Origin: Alkalibacterium sp049389645
Lineage (GTDB): Bacteria > Bacillota > Bacilli > Lactobacillales > Carnobacteriaceae_A
Reading direction: 5' to 3'
Assembly: GCF_049389645.1 (NCBI RefSeq)
Contig: NZ_CP186540.1
Coordinates: 1 to 64,000, forward strand
Length of the DNA stretch: 64,000 bases
The notes beneath the pieces are model-generated. The model was not told the origin of the DNA. It was given only the letters and a program-made list of their open reading frames with translations, and made no database searches. The translations under genes were made by a program, and so were the position numbers. Positions 1 to 9,464 of the stretch are shown in pieces (position 1 is the stretch's first letter; the number at the start of each line of letters is the position of its first letter).

Positions 1-2598
1 ATGGTAAAAGTTTTAGACAAAAGCAAAAAAGAAACAAGCGTTTACGAGGATGTCGATCAGTTAGTCACGAAAGGTAAACAGGCACTGGAAGGTTTATCTA
101 AACTGAACCAAGAACAAGTAGACGCTATAGTAAAAGCAATGGCTCTTGCTGGTTTAGACAATCATATGAAATTAGCAAAACTAGCTGTTGAAGAAACAGG
201 ACGCGGTGTATATGAAGATAAAATAATTAAAAACATCTTCGCTTCTGAATATATCTACCACAATATCAAATCAGATAAAACGATCGGTGTTATCAACGAA
301 AACGTTCACGAAGGCACTGTTGAGATCGCTGAACCTATTGGCGTTATTGCAGGAGTAACACCTGTCACTAACCCAACTTCAACAACTATTTTCAAATCAA
401 TGATTGCAATTAAAACAGGTAATCCTATAATCTTCGCATTTCACCCTTCTGCTCAAAAATCTAGTTCTACAGCAGCAAGACTGTTATACGAAGCAGCCAT
501 AAAAGCTGGCGCACCTGAACATTGTATCCAATGGGTTGAAAAACCTTCACTAGAAGCGACACAAACTTTAATGAAACATGATGGCATTGCAACGATCTTG
601 GCTACCGGTGGACCGGGCATGGTTAAAGCCGCTTATAGTTCAGGAAAACCAGCTTTAGGTGTTGGTGCAGGTAATGTCCCTTGTTATATAGAAAAAACAG
701 CTAATGTTAAACGTGCGACAAACGACTTGATCTTATCAAAAACGTTTGATAACGGTATGATCTGTGCTTCTGAACAGGCAGTCATTGTTGACAAAGAAAT
801 CTACGATGCTGTTAAAAAACAAATGGTCGCTTTTGGTTGTCATTACTTGAACAATGAAGACAGAGTAAAAGTTGAACAGTTGATGGTTTCAGAAACGAAT
901 CAGTTGAATTCGGAAATCGTTGGCCGCTCTGCTTATCAAATCGCTACAATGGCTGGTGTAAAAGTTCCTGTAGAAACTAAAATATTGATTGCTGAATATG
1001 CTGGCGTTGGTACTGACTACCCTCTCTCAAGAGAAAAATTAAGTCCCGTCCTTGCAGCCTATAAAGTAAACAGTACTGAAGAAGGCATTACACGTGCGAC
1101 TGAAATGTTGTCTTTTGGAGGTCTGGGACACTCTGCTGTTATCCATTCAAACAATGAAGATATTATAAAAGCATATGATAGTCGTATGAAAGCCGGACGT
1201 GTAATCGTTAATGCTCCATCAAGTCAAGGCGCCATCGGTGATATTTATAACGCTTATCTCCCTTCCCTTACTCTGGGATGTGGATCGTATGGAGGGAATT
1301 CCGTGTCAACAAATGTCAGCACTATGCACTTAATCAATGTTAAAAAACGTGCTTCACGTAAAAACAATATGCAATGGTTTAAACTTCCACCAAAAGTGTA
1401 TTTTGAACGTAACTCTGTTCAATATTTAGCTAAAATGCCAAATATCAAAAAAGCCTTTATTGTTACTGATCCAATGATGGTTGAACTCGGATATGTGGAT
1501 CGCGTGCTTTATCACTTAAGAAACCGTCCGGAATATGTTCACTGCGAAATCTTTTCCGAAGTTGAAGCTGATCCATCAAAAGATACAGTTTTAAAAGGCG
1601 CAAAAGCGATGGCTGCCTTTGAACCAGATGTCATTATTGCCCTGGGTGGTGGTTCTCCAATGGACGCTGCTAAAGGTATGTGGTTATTCTACGAGCACCC
1701 AGATACTGACTTCAATGGTATCAAACAAAAATTCATGGATATTCGTAAACGTGTTTATAAATTCCCTACTCTTGGTGAAAAAGCTCAATTTGTTGCTATT
1801 CCTACAACATCAGGAACAGGTTCAGAAGTAACTCCATTCGCAGTTATTACAGACACTGAAACGCAAACAAAATACCCATTAGCAGATTACGAGTTGACTC
1901 CAGACGTAGCTATCATCGATCCTCAGTTTGTTATGACGGTACCAAAAGTTGTGACAGCTGATACAGGAATGGACGTATTAACACACGCTATCGAAGCTTA
2001 TGTTTCTAACATGGCAAATGACTTCACAGACGGATTAGCTATCAAAGCTATGCAATTAGTGTTTGAGCATTTACCAACAGCTTACAATAATGGTTCAGAC
2101 GAACTCGCTAGAGAAAAAATGCATAATGCTTCAACGCTTGCTGGTATGGCTTTTGCGAATGCATTCCTGGGTATAAACCATAGTTTAGCTCACAAATTGG
2201 GCGCACAGTTCCATATCGCTCACGGTCGTGCAAATGCTGTCTTACTGCCGCATGTTATTCGCTATAATGCTAAAATGCCGACAAAATTTGTTGCCTTTCC
2301 TAAGTATGAACACTTTATTGCTGACGAAAGATATGCTCAAATTTCAAAAGCTTTAGGCTTACCTGCTAAAACAACCCAAGAAGGCGTAGAAAGCTTGATC
2401 AAAGCCATCTATGACTTAGCAAAAGAATTAAACATTCCAATGAGTCTTAAAGAGAACAATATTAATAGTAAAGACTTTGAAGAAGTTGTCGACGCTATGG
2501 CTGACCGTGCATTTGAAGACCAATGTACAAATGCTAACCCTAAATTACCTCTAGTCACAGAACTTGCAGAAGTTTACAGAGCTGCTTTCAAGGGTTAA
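1..2598 (+). CDS. adhE: bifunctional aldehyde-alcohol dehydrogenase AdhE
   Basis: Fermentative enzyme that reduces acetyl-CoA to acetaldehyde and then to ethanol, reoxidising NADH in the cytoplasm. The 865 residues match the normal AdhE length. The N-terminal half is a CoA-acylating aldehyde dehydrogenase with the catalytic cysteine at residue 255 (context NGMICASEQ). A linker near 440-460 leads to an iron-dependent alcohol dehydrogenase with the NAD-binding GGGSPMDAAKG and the metal-ligand histidines in DVLTHAIEAY, GINHSLAHKLG and HIAHGRANA. The ATG is the first base of the window, so the promoter and ribosome site cannot be seen; an upstream in-frame start cannot be excluded. A strong terminator follows, so it ends its transcript. 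Confidence 0.96.
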   Translation: MVKVLDKSKKETSVYEDVDQLVTKGKQALEGLSKLNQEQVDAIVKAMALAGLDNHMKLAKLAVEETGRGVYEDKIIKNIFASEYIYHNIKSDKTIGVINENVHEGTVEIAEPIGVIAGVTPVTNPTSTTIFKSMIAIKTGNPIIFAFHPSAQKSSSTAARLLYEAAIKAGAPEHCIQWVEKPSLEATQTLMKHDGIATILATGGPGMVKAAYSSGKPALGVGAGNVPCYIEKTANVKRATNDLILSKTFDNGMICASEQAVIVDKEIYDAVKKQMVAFGCHYLNNEDRVKVEQLMVSETNQLNSEIVGRSAYQIATMAGVKVPVETKILIAEYAGVGTDYPLSREKLSPVLAAYKVNSTEEGITRATEMLSFGGLGHSAVIHSNNEDIIKAYDSRMKAGRVIVNAPSSQGAIGDIYNAYLPSLTLGCGSYGGNSVSTNVSTMHLINVKKRASRKNNMQWFKLPPKVYFERNSVQYLAKMPNIKKAFIVTDPMMVELGYVDRVLYHLRNRPEYVHCEIFSEVEADPSKDTVLKGAKAMAAFEPDVIIALGGGSPMDAAKGMWLFYEHPDTDFNGIKQKFMDIRKRVYKFPTLGEKAQFVAIPTTSGTGSEVTPFAVITDTETQTKYPLADYELTPDVAIIDPQFVMTVPKVVTADTGMDVLTHAIEAYVSNMANDFTDGLAIKAMQLVFEHLPTAYNNGSDELAREKMHNASTLAGMAFANAFLGINHSLAHKLGAQFHIAHGRANAVLLPHVIRYNAKMPTKFVAFPKYEHFIADERYAQISKALGLPAKTTQEGVESLIKAIYDLAKELNIPMSLKENNINSKDFEEVVDAMADRAFEDQCTNANPKLPLVTELAEVYRAAFKG

Positions 2599-2618
2599 TC
2601 AAATAATTATTTAGATGA

Positions 2619-2659
2619 AGACGAGAATGGGATCATGATCCCATTCTCGTCTTTTTTTA
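2619..2659 (+). terminator. terminator after adhE
   Basis: A perfect 34-bp palindrome at 2619-2652 (arm AGACGAGAATGGGATCA) is followed at once by seven T residues: a textbook rho-independent terminator. Confidence 0.93.
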
Positions 2660-2854
2660 TTTTTAATATGAGCCGTGATCTGTCTCTGTCTAAAATTTTC
2701 ATCCAACAACTTTCAGAAAACCGATCCATAACTCCTCCCCACTTTCATAATTGATATTAGGATAAGAACAAACTAAACCTATATCTTTGTTTCATTACGT
2801 GATAAAATAATAAAAGATACCTAAGGCACATCTAACTACTTAGGAGTTGATCAC

Positions 2855-3859
2855 GTGCAACAACATAAACGTACCTTATACATCTTATATTTACTTGTCA
2901 CAATTATTATAGTAGGAATTGTCGGTTACTATTATTTGCTTGATATTAGTTTAATGGATGCTTTTTATATGACTGTCATTACGATTTCCACCGTTGGCTT
3001 TCAAGAAGTTGCTCCACTGACTGTTCCTGCCCAACTTTTTACTATTGCTCTTATTTTTCTTAGTTTAGGGATCATTGGGTATTCAGGTACACAATTAGTC
3101 GGTTTCTTATTTGGAGGAACCATGCGGGAAGCTTGGAGGGAACAAAAAATGAACGATCAGCTTAAAGCATTGAATAATCATATTATCGTGTGCGGAGCCG
3201 GCGAAACAGGTCAGCATATCATTCAATCACTTGAAAAAGAAAAAGTCGATTTCGTCGTCATCGAATTCGATGAAGAAAAGTTAGAAGCAATCAAGGAATA
3301 TGACAATGTCATCGCTTTCCATGGTGATGCCACACAAGATGAAGCCCTTGAAAAAGCAGGTATACATCGGGCCAAAGGACTCATAGCGACACTGAATAGT
3401 GATGCAAATAATCTCTATACTGTACTTACCGCTCGTCAGATCAATCCTGATTTGCTTATCGTAGCGAGAGCTATTACGCATAATTCTCATGAAAAACTCA
3501 TTCGTGCGGGTGCAGACAAAACGGTTTCGCCGAATGAAATCGGTGGACATCGTATGGCAACGATGCTTTTAAAGCCTAACGTTATTGCTTTTTTAGACAC
3601 CATTACGCATTCAGGAAAAATTGATTTGAACTTAAATGAAGTCGTGATCCATCCGGCTTCCACATTAAGCAACAAAACATTAATGGAAGCCAACATTCCT
3701 GAACAGACAGACCTGATTATTATTGCAATTAAAGAAAAAGACGATGATGACATCGTCTTTAATCCGACTAAAGATCATTTATTGACTCCTGGTCAAACGT
3801 TGATTGCACTCGGAGACGATGATAATCTTAACAAACTGAAAAATTTAGCCGGGTCCTAG
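2855..3859 (+). CDS. two-TM potassium channel with RCK (TrkA-N) domain
   Basis: Membrane ion channel of the MthK/Kch type. Residues 8-28 and 59-86 are transmembrane helices flanking a pore loop whose filter reads TVGFQ (46-50), a variant of the usual TVGYG. A cytoplasmic RCK/TrkA-N Rossmann domain begins about residue 108 with GAGETGQH at 114-121, then a TrkA-C-like tail. The domain set supports ligand-gated K+ flux; the ligand is unknown. The start is GTG at 2855 behind TAGGAG at 2841-2846. It is monocistronic, with terminators on both sides. The filter glutamine in place of glycine is worth noting, although TVGF filters occur in this family. Confidence 0.85.
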   Translation: MQQHKRTLYILYLLVTIIIVGIVGYYYLLDISLMDAFYMTVITISTVGFQEVAPLTVPAQLFTIALIFLSLGIIGYSGTQLVGFLFGGTMREAWREQKMNDQLKALNNHIIVCGAGETGQHIIQSLEKEKVDFVVIEFDEEKLEAIKEYDNVIAFHGDATQDEALEKAGIHRAKGLIATLNSDANNLYTVLTARQINPDLLIVARAITHNSHEKLIRAGADKTVSPNEIGGHRMATMLLKPNVIAFLDTITHSGKIDLNLNEVVIHPASTLSNKTLMEANIPEQTDLIIIAIKEKDDDDIVFNPTKDHLLTPGQTLIALGDDDNLNKLKNLAGS

Positions 3860-3874
3860 TTCGTTTAACGGTGG

Positions 3875-3906
3875 AAAAGCAGAGTAGATTTTTCTACTCT
3901 GCTTTT
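3875..3906 (+). terminator. terminator after K+ channel gene
   Basis: Inverted repeat AAAAGCAGAGTAG, loop, CTACTCTGCTTTT just after the stop codon. It also separates the channel gene from repeat array 1. Confidence 0.88.
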
Positions 3907-3934
3907 CTGTTCCCTTCGTTACTGATATATACCG

Positions 3935-4585
3935 GTGAAGGTAATGCAATCCACTATTGCGTTACCTTCACACCGGTTGAGTCCCGGCGAAGGGCACGGA
4001 ATCTGCTGTTACGTTACCTTCACACCGCTTGAGTCCCGGCGAAGGGCACGCAATCCACTGTTGCGTTACCTTCACATCGGTTGAGTCCCGGCGAAGGGCA
4101 CGGAATCTGCTGTTGCGTTACCTTCAAATCGATTGGCTCCTCACGAAAGGCACAGAATCCACTATTGCGTTACCTTCACACCGGTTGAGTCTCGACGAAG
4201 GGCACGGAATCTGCTGTTGCGTTACCTTCATACTAGTTAAACCCCGACGAAGGGCACGGACTCCACTATTGCATTACCTTCACACCGGTTGAGTCCCGAC
4301 GAAGGGTACAGAATCCACTATTGCGTTACCTTCACATCGATTGGCTCCCGACGAAGGGCACAGAATCCACCATTGCGTTACCTTCACACCGGTTGAGTCC
4401 CGACGAAGGGCACGCAATCCACTGTTGCGTTACCTTCACACCGGTTGAGTCTCGACGAAGGGCACGGAATCCACTGTTGCGTTACCTTCACACCGGTTGA
4501 GTCTCGACGAAGGGCACGGAATCCACTGTTGCGTTACCTTCAGACTAATTCAACCACTTCGAAAGGCACAGAATCAACTTCTTCG
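3935..4585. repeat. tandem 52-bp repeat array 1 (hairpin-forming, about 12 units)
   Basis: The landmark GTTACCTTC (once ATTACCTTC) recurs at 3961, 4013, 4065, 4117, 4169, 4221, 4273, 4325, 4377, 4429, 4481 and 4533, exactly 52 bp apart with no indels. Each unit runs GAAGGGCACG, ten variable bases, TTGCGTTACCTTC, then about 19 semi-conserved bases (often ACACCGGTTGAGTCCCGAC). The two conserved blocks are imperfect inverted repeats. The first unit, 3935-3971, is almost a perfect hairpin: GTGAAGGTAATGCAAT, five-base loop, ATTGCGTTACCTTCAC, with one wobble. The array lies between convergent genes and is bordered by terminators at 3875-3906 and 4598-4642. Short reading frames across it are products of the repeat and look non-coding. 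It shares its framework with the array at 36175-36830. Confidence 0.9.
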
Positions 4586-4597
4586 TCCTAAAAACAC

Positions 4598-4645
4598 AAA
4601 AAATAAGGATGACCATTCCAGTAGAATGGCATCCTTATTTTATAT
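4598..4645 (-). terminator. bidirectional terminator between array 1 and parC
   Basis: Hairpin AAATAAGGATGaCCATTC / GAATGGCATCCTTATTT flanked by A/T tracts on both sides. It lies directly downstream of the parC stop and can end transcripts from either direction. Confidence 0.88.
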
Positions 4646-4648
4646 TAC

Positions 4649-7123
4649 TTATTTCTCTTCAGTTTCGTCCTCAATTAAAGCAATAGTCTCTTTATATGCG
4701 TTGACAGGTGTCCCATCTGAATCCTCATCCAAAATGAATGAGCCGTTGCTGTATCGGTCGCTGTATGCATAGTCTTTTGCTTTAATAGTGAAGTCATTCC
4801 CTTTTTCTGTAACAATTTTCCACTCGGCGTCTAATTGCTGAATATCAATCATAAGTGCCATGCGATGAGGTTTGTTTTTCAATTCTCTTAAAACAAGCAA
4901 GCCTCTCTTCGCTCTTGAAATTACATCGAAATCTGTGATATTCATCTTCTTGACAGACCCTCGGTTAGTGATCATGAGGACACTCTTATTTCCTTCAGAA
5001 GGATTAAAGATAGTGCCACCGACTACGTAATCCTGTTTCTTCAGACTGATTGATTTCACGCCGCTGGCATTTGCTCCGACTGTCGAGACTTCCGGTAAAG
5101 TGAAACGCAACCCAAAGCCTAAATGTGTCACTAGGAAAACGTCATACAACGCTTCATCATCAATCAGATCGACTGACAGCAATGCATCAGTTTCTGATTT
5201 TAATTTCATCGCTGTTGCTGTCCGTGAACGGTAGGTTCTTTTCGGAGCGTACCCTGAAGCCAACGTTTGCTTAATGTATCCTTCTTTAGTGATAAAGACA
5301 AATTTTTGTTGCTCAGAAAACTCTTTTAAGCCATAGGCAGCAACTATTTTTTCGTCCGGTTTTAAACTGACGGTTTGAGAAATATGTTCACCTAAATCTT
5401 TCCATTTAATATCAGGGATTTCGTGAACAGGTCTATTAATGATATTTCCTTTTGTCGTAAAGAGAACGATATGGTCCAATGTCGATATTTTTTCTATAAA
5501 CAGTGAATAGTCCCCATCTCTCAAACCCATCTCTTGAGAATTTGAGGCACCATAGGAACGTAAACTGGTTCGTTTCAAGTAACCTTCTTTCGTGACTGAA
5601 ACAACCACTTCTTCTTCCGTTACGAGGACCTTTTTTTCAACTTTCAATTCTTCGATTTTATCTTCAATCACCGTTTGTCTGGCTTGGGCGTTTTCTTTCT
5701 TAACTTCTTTGAGTTCTTTTCTCATGACTGATTCAAGTGTTTTTTCATCGTTCAAGATTTTATTGTACTCACTGATGCGCGCTTTCAGCTCACTTGCTTC
5801 TTTTTGAAGTTGGGTGATATCTGTATTCGTTAAGCGGTAAAGTTGTAAACTGACGATGGCTTCTGCCTGCATGACTGAAAAATCATAGGCTTTCACGATG
5901 TTATCTTTCGCATCCGCTTTGTTGTTACTTTCTCGGATTGTTTTAATGACCGCATCTAAAATGGAAATAGCTTTGATGAGTCCTACAACAATGTGCGCAC
6001 GTGTTTCATCCTTATGCAATAAGAATGTCGTTCGCTTACGAATAATGTCTTTTTTGTGAGCGATATACGCCGTTAAGAAGTCTTTCAAGCCGACTTGTTG
6101 GGGGCGTCGATTACTTATCGCTATCATGTTTAAATTATAAGATATTTGTAAATCCGTATTTTTAAATAAGTAGGTCAAGATACCTTGTGTTGGTGTGTCT
6201 TTCTTTAACTCCACGACGATACGCAGGCCTGTACGGTCACTTTCATCACGTACATCTGCTATCCCATCGATTTTTTTATTGATGCGCATTTCGTCCATTT
6301 TGCGTACCATGGTTGCTTTATTCACTTCATACGGAATTTCAGTGATGACGATCTGTTCTTTACCGCCTCGGATTTGCTCGATTTCAGTCTTAGAACGGAC
6401 AACTATTTTACCTTTCCCGGTCTCATAAGCGGATTTCAATCCTTTTACCCCTTGGATGATTCCCCCAGTAGGAAAATCGGGTCCTTTCACAAAGTCCATC
6501 AATTTATCAACAGATACATTTGGGTGTTGCATTTGATAAATACATGCATCGATGACTTCACTCAAATTGTGCGGCGGAATATCTGTCGCATAACCGGCGG
6601 AGATCCCGGTTGCCCCATTAACAAGCAAGTTAGGGAAACGAGCGGGTAAAACGGTGGGCTCATTTGTTGTATCATCAAAGTTTAAAACAAATTCCACTGT
6701 TTCTTTGTCAATGTCCTTGAGTAATTCATTGGCTATCTTTGATAAGCGGGCCTCTGTATAACGCATCGCGGCCGGTGGATCACCGTCCATGCTCCCGTTG
6801 TTTCCGTGCATGGTCACTAGAGGTGTTTTCATTTTCCAGTCCTGACTCATTCGTACCATGGCTTCATACACACTGCTATCGCCGTGGGGATGGAAGTTAC
6901 CAATGACGTTACCCACTGTTTTAGCGGACTTTCTAAAGCCCTTGTCGTGGGTATTGCCTTCAGAATACATGGCATACAAAATACGACGTTGAACCGGTTT
7001 TAAACCATCTCTGATATCTGGCAGTGCACGTTCCTGAATGATATATTTTGAGTACCTTCCAAAACGATCGCCAATAACTTCTTCTAACGTTAATTCTTGT
7101 ATCTCTACTCGTTCATTTGCCAT
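4649..7123 (-). CDS. parC: DNA topoisomerase IV subunit A
   Basis: Breakage-rejoining subunit of topoisomerase IV, which decatenates daughter chromosomes. The 824 residues are typical. The catalytic tyrosine is Y122 in AAMRYTEARLS. The quinolone-determining segment HPHGDSSVYE (78-87) keeps serine 83 and glutamate 87, the sensitive-type residues. The C-terminal region is a beta-pinwheel without a gyrase GyrA box, which supports ParC over GyrA. ATG at 7123, 20 bp downstream of parE, so parE-parC form one leftward operon that ends at the terminator at 4598-4645. Confidence 0.96.
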   Translation of the reverse strand: MANERVEIQELTLEEVIGDRFGRYSKYIIQERALPDIRDGLKPVQRRILYAMYSEGNTHDKGFRKSAKTVGNVIGNFHPHGDSSVYEAMVRMSQDWKMKTPLVTMHGNNGSMDGDPPAAMRYTEARLSKIANELLKDIDKETVEFVLNFDDTTNEPTVLPARFPNLLVNGATGISAGYATDIPPHNLSEVIDACIYQMQHPNVSVDKLMDFVKGPDFPTGGIIQGVKGLKSAYETGKGKIVVRSKTEIEQIRGGKEQIVITEIPYEVNKATMVRKMDEMRINKKIDGIADVRDESDRTGLRIVVELKKDTPTQGILTYLFKNTDLQISYNLNMIAISNRRPQQVGLKDFLTAYIAHKKDIIRKRTTFLLHKDETRAHIVVGLIKAISILDAVIKTIRESNNKADAKDNIVKAYDFSVMQAEAIVSLQLYRLTNTDITQLQKEASELKARISEYNKILNDEKTLESVMRKELKEVKKENAQARQTVIEDKIEELKVEKKVLVTEEEVVVSVTKEGYLKRTSLRSYGASNSQEMGLRDGDYSLFIEKISTLDHIVLFTTKGNIINRPVHEIPDIKWKDLGEHISQTVSLKPDEKIVAAYGLKEFSEQQKFVFITKEGYIKQTLASGYAPKRTYRSRTATAMKLKSETDALLSVDLIDDEALYDVFLVTHLGFGLRFTLPEVSTVGANASGVKSISLKKQDYVVGGTIFNPSEGNKSVLMITNRGSVKKMNITDFDVISRAKRGLLVLRELKNKPHRMALMIDIQQLDAEWKIVTEKGNDFTIKAKDYAYSDRYSNGSFILDEDSDGTPVNAYKETIALIEDETEEK

Positions 7124-7143
7124 CTTAATTAGTCAAACCTTTC

Positions 7144-9120
7144 TCACAACTCTAAAGTTTCTTCAGCTTCTTCCAGTACATCGTTTGTCTCTAAAATGCT
7201 GCCTTCTTCTTCAAGGGAGAATTCAACATTTTCTTCGATCCATTTACGTCTTGGATCCACTTTATTCCCCATCAACACAGACACGCGGCGTTCAGCTTGA
7301 GCCTCATCGTCAATGGTTACACGGATAAGGGTACGCGTATCAGGATTCATGGTTGTATCCCACAACTGATCGGCGTTCATTTCCCCCAGACCTTTATACC
7401 GTTGTATGATATAGCCTTTACCGAAAGATTTCAGCACTTCTTTTAATTCCTCGTCTGTCCAGGCGTACTCCATGACTTCTTTTTTGCCTTTGCCTTTAGA
7501 GACTTTATATAAAGGTGGTAGTGCCAAGTATACTTTTCCTTCTTCGATCAACGGTTTCATATAACGATAGAAGAACGTCAATATCAGGACTTGAATGTGG
7601 GCACCGTCTGTATCCGCATCGGTCATGATTACCACTTTATCGTAATTACAGTCGTTGATATCAAATTCAGGACCAACGCCGGCTCCGATCGTGTAGATCA
7701 TCGTACTGATTTCTTCGTTTTTCAAGATATCCTGCATATTGGCTTTTTCAGTATTGATGACTTTTCCTCGCAGTGGCAAAATTGCCTGGAATTTTCTGTC
7801 GCGTCCCTGCTTGGCCGAGCCACCAGCAGAATCCCCCTCAACCAGGTAAAGTTCATTCTTTTTGGCATTTTTACTCTGAGCCGGTGTTAATTTCCCGGAC
7901 AATAGTGTCTCTTTGCGTTTAAGTTTTTTCCCATTGCGTGATTCGTCTTTCGCTTTTCGGGCAGCCTCTCTTGCTTCTCTTGCTTTTATGGCTTTTCGTA
8001 CGATCTGCTGACTCATTTCACCATTTTCGGCTAACCAGAAGTTGAATTGCTCTGAGATGACCGTGTCGCACGCTGCACGTGCCTCTGCTGTTCCCAGTTT
8101 ACTTTTTGTCTGTCCTTCAAATTGTAATAGATTTTCCGGAATACGGATTGAAAGAATAATAGCTATCCCTTCTCTAACGTCCGATCCTTCAAGATTTTTA
8201 TCGCGTTCTTTAAGTAAATTCACCCGTTTTGCGTATTCATTAAATGTTTTCGTGATGGCTGATTTGGTTCCTATTTCGTGAGTTCCGCCATCTTTTGTGC
8301 GGACGTTATTGACGAAACTTAATAGATTCTCCGAGTAACCGTCATTATATTGAAAGGCGCATTCGACCTCAATGCCTTTGAATTCTCCTTCAAAGTAAGC
8401 AATCGGTGTGAGTGTATCTTTTTCTTCATTGATGTAGTGAACGAATTCTTTGATGCCCTCTTCATAATGAAACACTTCTTCTAAGTCTTTACGCTCATCT
8501 TTCACCGTAATGGTGACTTCTTTGAGCAAGAAAGCCGATTCTCTGAGTCGTTCGCTTATCAAAGAAAAAGAATATTCTGTCATTGAAAAAACCTCTGGAT
8601 CAGGCTTGAAGTGAACAGTTGTACCAGTCAATTTCTTTTGACATTTTTTCTTAGTCAATTTACCGGCCGGTTTACCGCCCTTTTCAAAATGTTGCGTATA
8701 TTCATACCCGTCTCGGTTGACTTGAACAGTTAAATGCTCGGATAACGCATTAACAACTGATGCGCCTACACCATGCAGCCCCCCAGAAGTCTTGTATCCA
8801 CCGCTTTGTCCAAACTTGCCACCCGCATGTAAAATAGTGAAAATGACTTGGATAGTGGGTACACCGGATTTGTGAATACCTGTAGGCATCCCCCGTCCAT
8901 CGTCTTTAACCGTAATACTGTTGTCTTTATGAATAATGACATCTATTTTTGAACCAAATCCCGCCAGGACTTCATCCACTGCATTGTCTACGATTTCATA
9001 GACCAAGTGATGGAGTCCTCTGGAATCGGTTGACCCAATATACATACCGGGACGTTTTCTCACAGCATCCAAGCCTTCTAACACTTGAATTGAATTATCA
9101 TCATACTTATTTATAACCAT
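7144..9120 (-). CDS. parE: DNA topoisomerase IV subunit B
   Basis: ATPase subunit of topoisomerase IV, partner of the ParC encoded just downstream. The GHKL ATP-binding fold occupies the first ~220 residues (VDNAVDEVLAGFG, DDGRGMPTGIHK, GGLHGVGASVVNALS). The TOPRIM domain has EGDSAGGSAKQGRDR and DADTDGAHI, with the QKYKGLGEMN-like motif near the C-terminus. Length 658 aa. ATG behind CGAGGAG. In many Firmicutes plsY sits divergently right next to parE; here a 4-kb iron transport cassette separates them. Confidence 0.96.
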   Translation of the reverse strand: MVINKYDDNSIQVLEGLDAVRKRPGMYIGSTDSRGLHHLVYEIVDNAVDEVLAGFGSKIDVIIHKDNSITVKDDGRGMPTGIHKSGVPTIQVIFTILHAGGKFGQSGGYKTSGGLHGVGASVVNALSEHLTVQVNRDGYEYTQHFEKGGKPAGKLTKKKCQKKLTGTTVHFKPDPEVFSMTEYSFSLISERLRESAFLLKEVTITVKDERKDLEEVFHYEEGIKEFVHYINEEKDTLTPIAYFEGEFKGIEVECAFQYNDGYSENLLSFVNNVRTKDGGTHEIGTKSAITKTFNEYAKRVNLLKERDKNLEGSDVREGIAIILSIRIPENLLQFEGQTKSKLGTAEARAACDTVISEQFNFWLAENGEMSQQIVRKAIKAREAREAARKAKDESRNGKKLKRKETLLSGKLTPAQSKNAKKNELYLVEGDSAGGSAKQGRDRKFQAILPLRGKVINTEKANMQDILKNEEISTMIYTIGAGVGPEFDINDCNYDKVVIMTDADTDGAHIQVLILTFFYRYMKPLIEEGKVYLALPPLYKVSKGKGKKEVMEYAWTDEELKEVLKSFGKGYIIQRYKGLGEMNADQLWDTTMNPDTRTLIRVTIDDEAQAERRVSVLMGNKVDPRRKWIEENVEFSLEEEGSILETNDVLEEAEETLEL

Positions 9121-9190
9121 TTATAATTACTCCTCGATAGTGATTCATAGAATAATTTGTGCATTTCTATATGAAAACACAAGCATTAAT

Positions 9191-9199
9191 ATAATACCA
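9191..9199 (-). promoter_or_regulatory. possible extended -10 promoter of parE
   Basis: On the minus strand TGGTATTAT fits an extended -10 (TGnTATnAT) about 70 bp upstream of the parE start. A TTGACG lies upstream but 23 bp away, too far for a standard -35. The remaining sequence up to 9380 shows nothing else I can name. Confidence 0.35.
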
Positions 9200-9380
9200 T
9201 AAAAACGCGTCTCTAAAAACGTCAATGCACTTTTTCATCAGAATAATGAAAAATGTTTAAGTTGAATACCAGTCATTTTCTTATGATGAAATAACTCTGG
9301 ACTCATATTCAGAATTTATTTTCATTTCATGATCAAGCTCGCTGAGTTATGAACTTTGTTAACCCTACAATTCGAATAAT

Positions 9381-9421
9381 AAAAAAATTGGACGTTTATC
9401 CCACTAGAGGAAAACGACCAA
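9381..9421 (-). terminator. terminator after the iron ABC permease
   Basis: On the minus strand TTGGTCGTTT, 14-base loop, AAACGTCCAA followed by seven T, about 45 bp past the permease stop. Confidence 0.82.
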
Positions 9422-9464
9422 CAGTCTTTCTTTTATAAAAGGAAGGATTTACTTATCTATGGCT

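Noticed and set aside
3935..4585. CRISPR array
   Set aside because: The spacing is regular, but the sequence between the conserved blocks is itself repeated between units, there are no unique spacers, and no cas gene is in the window.
4649..9120. Fluoroquinolone-resistance substitutions in parC/parE
   Set aside because: The key ParC positions Ser83 and Glu87 are the usual sensitive-type residues and nothing odd stands out in the ParE segment.
9121..9380. Hidden small gene upstream of parE
   Set aside because: No frame of reasonable length with a ribosome site on either strand; only a possible promoter.
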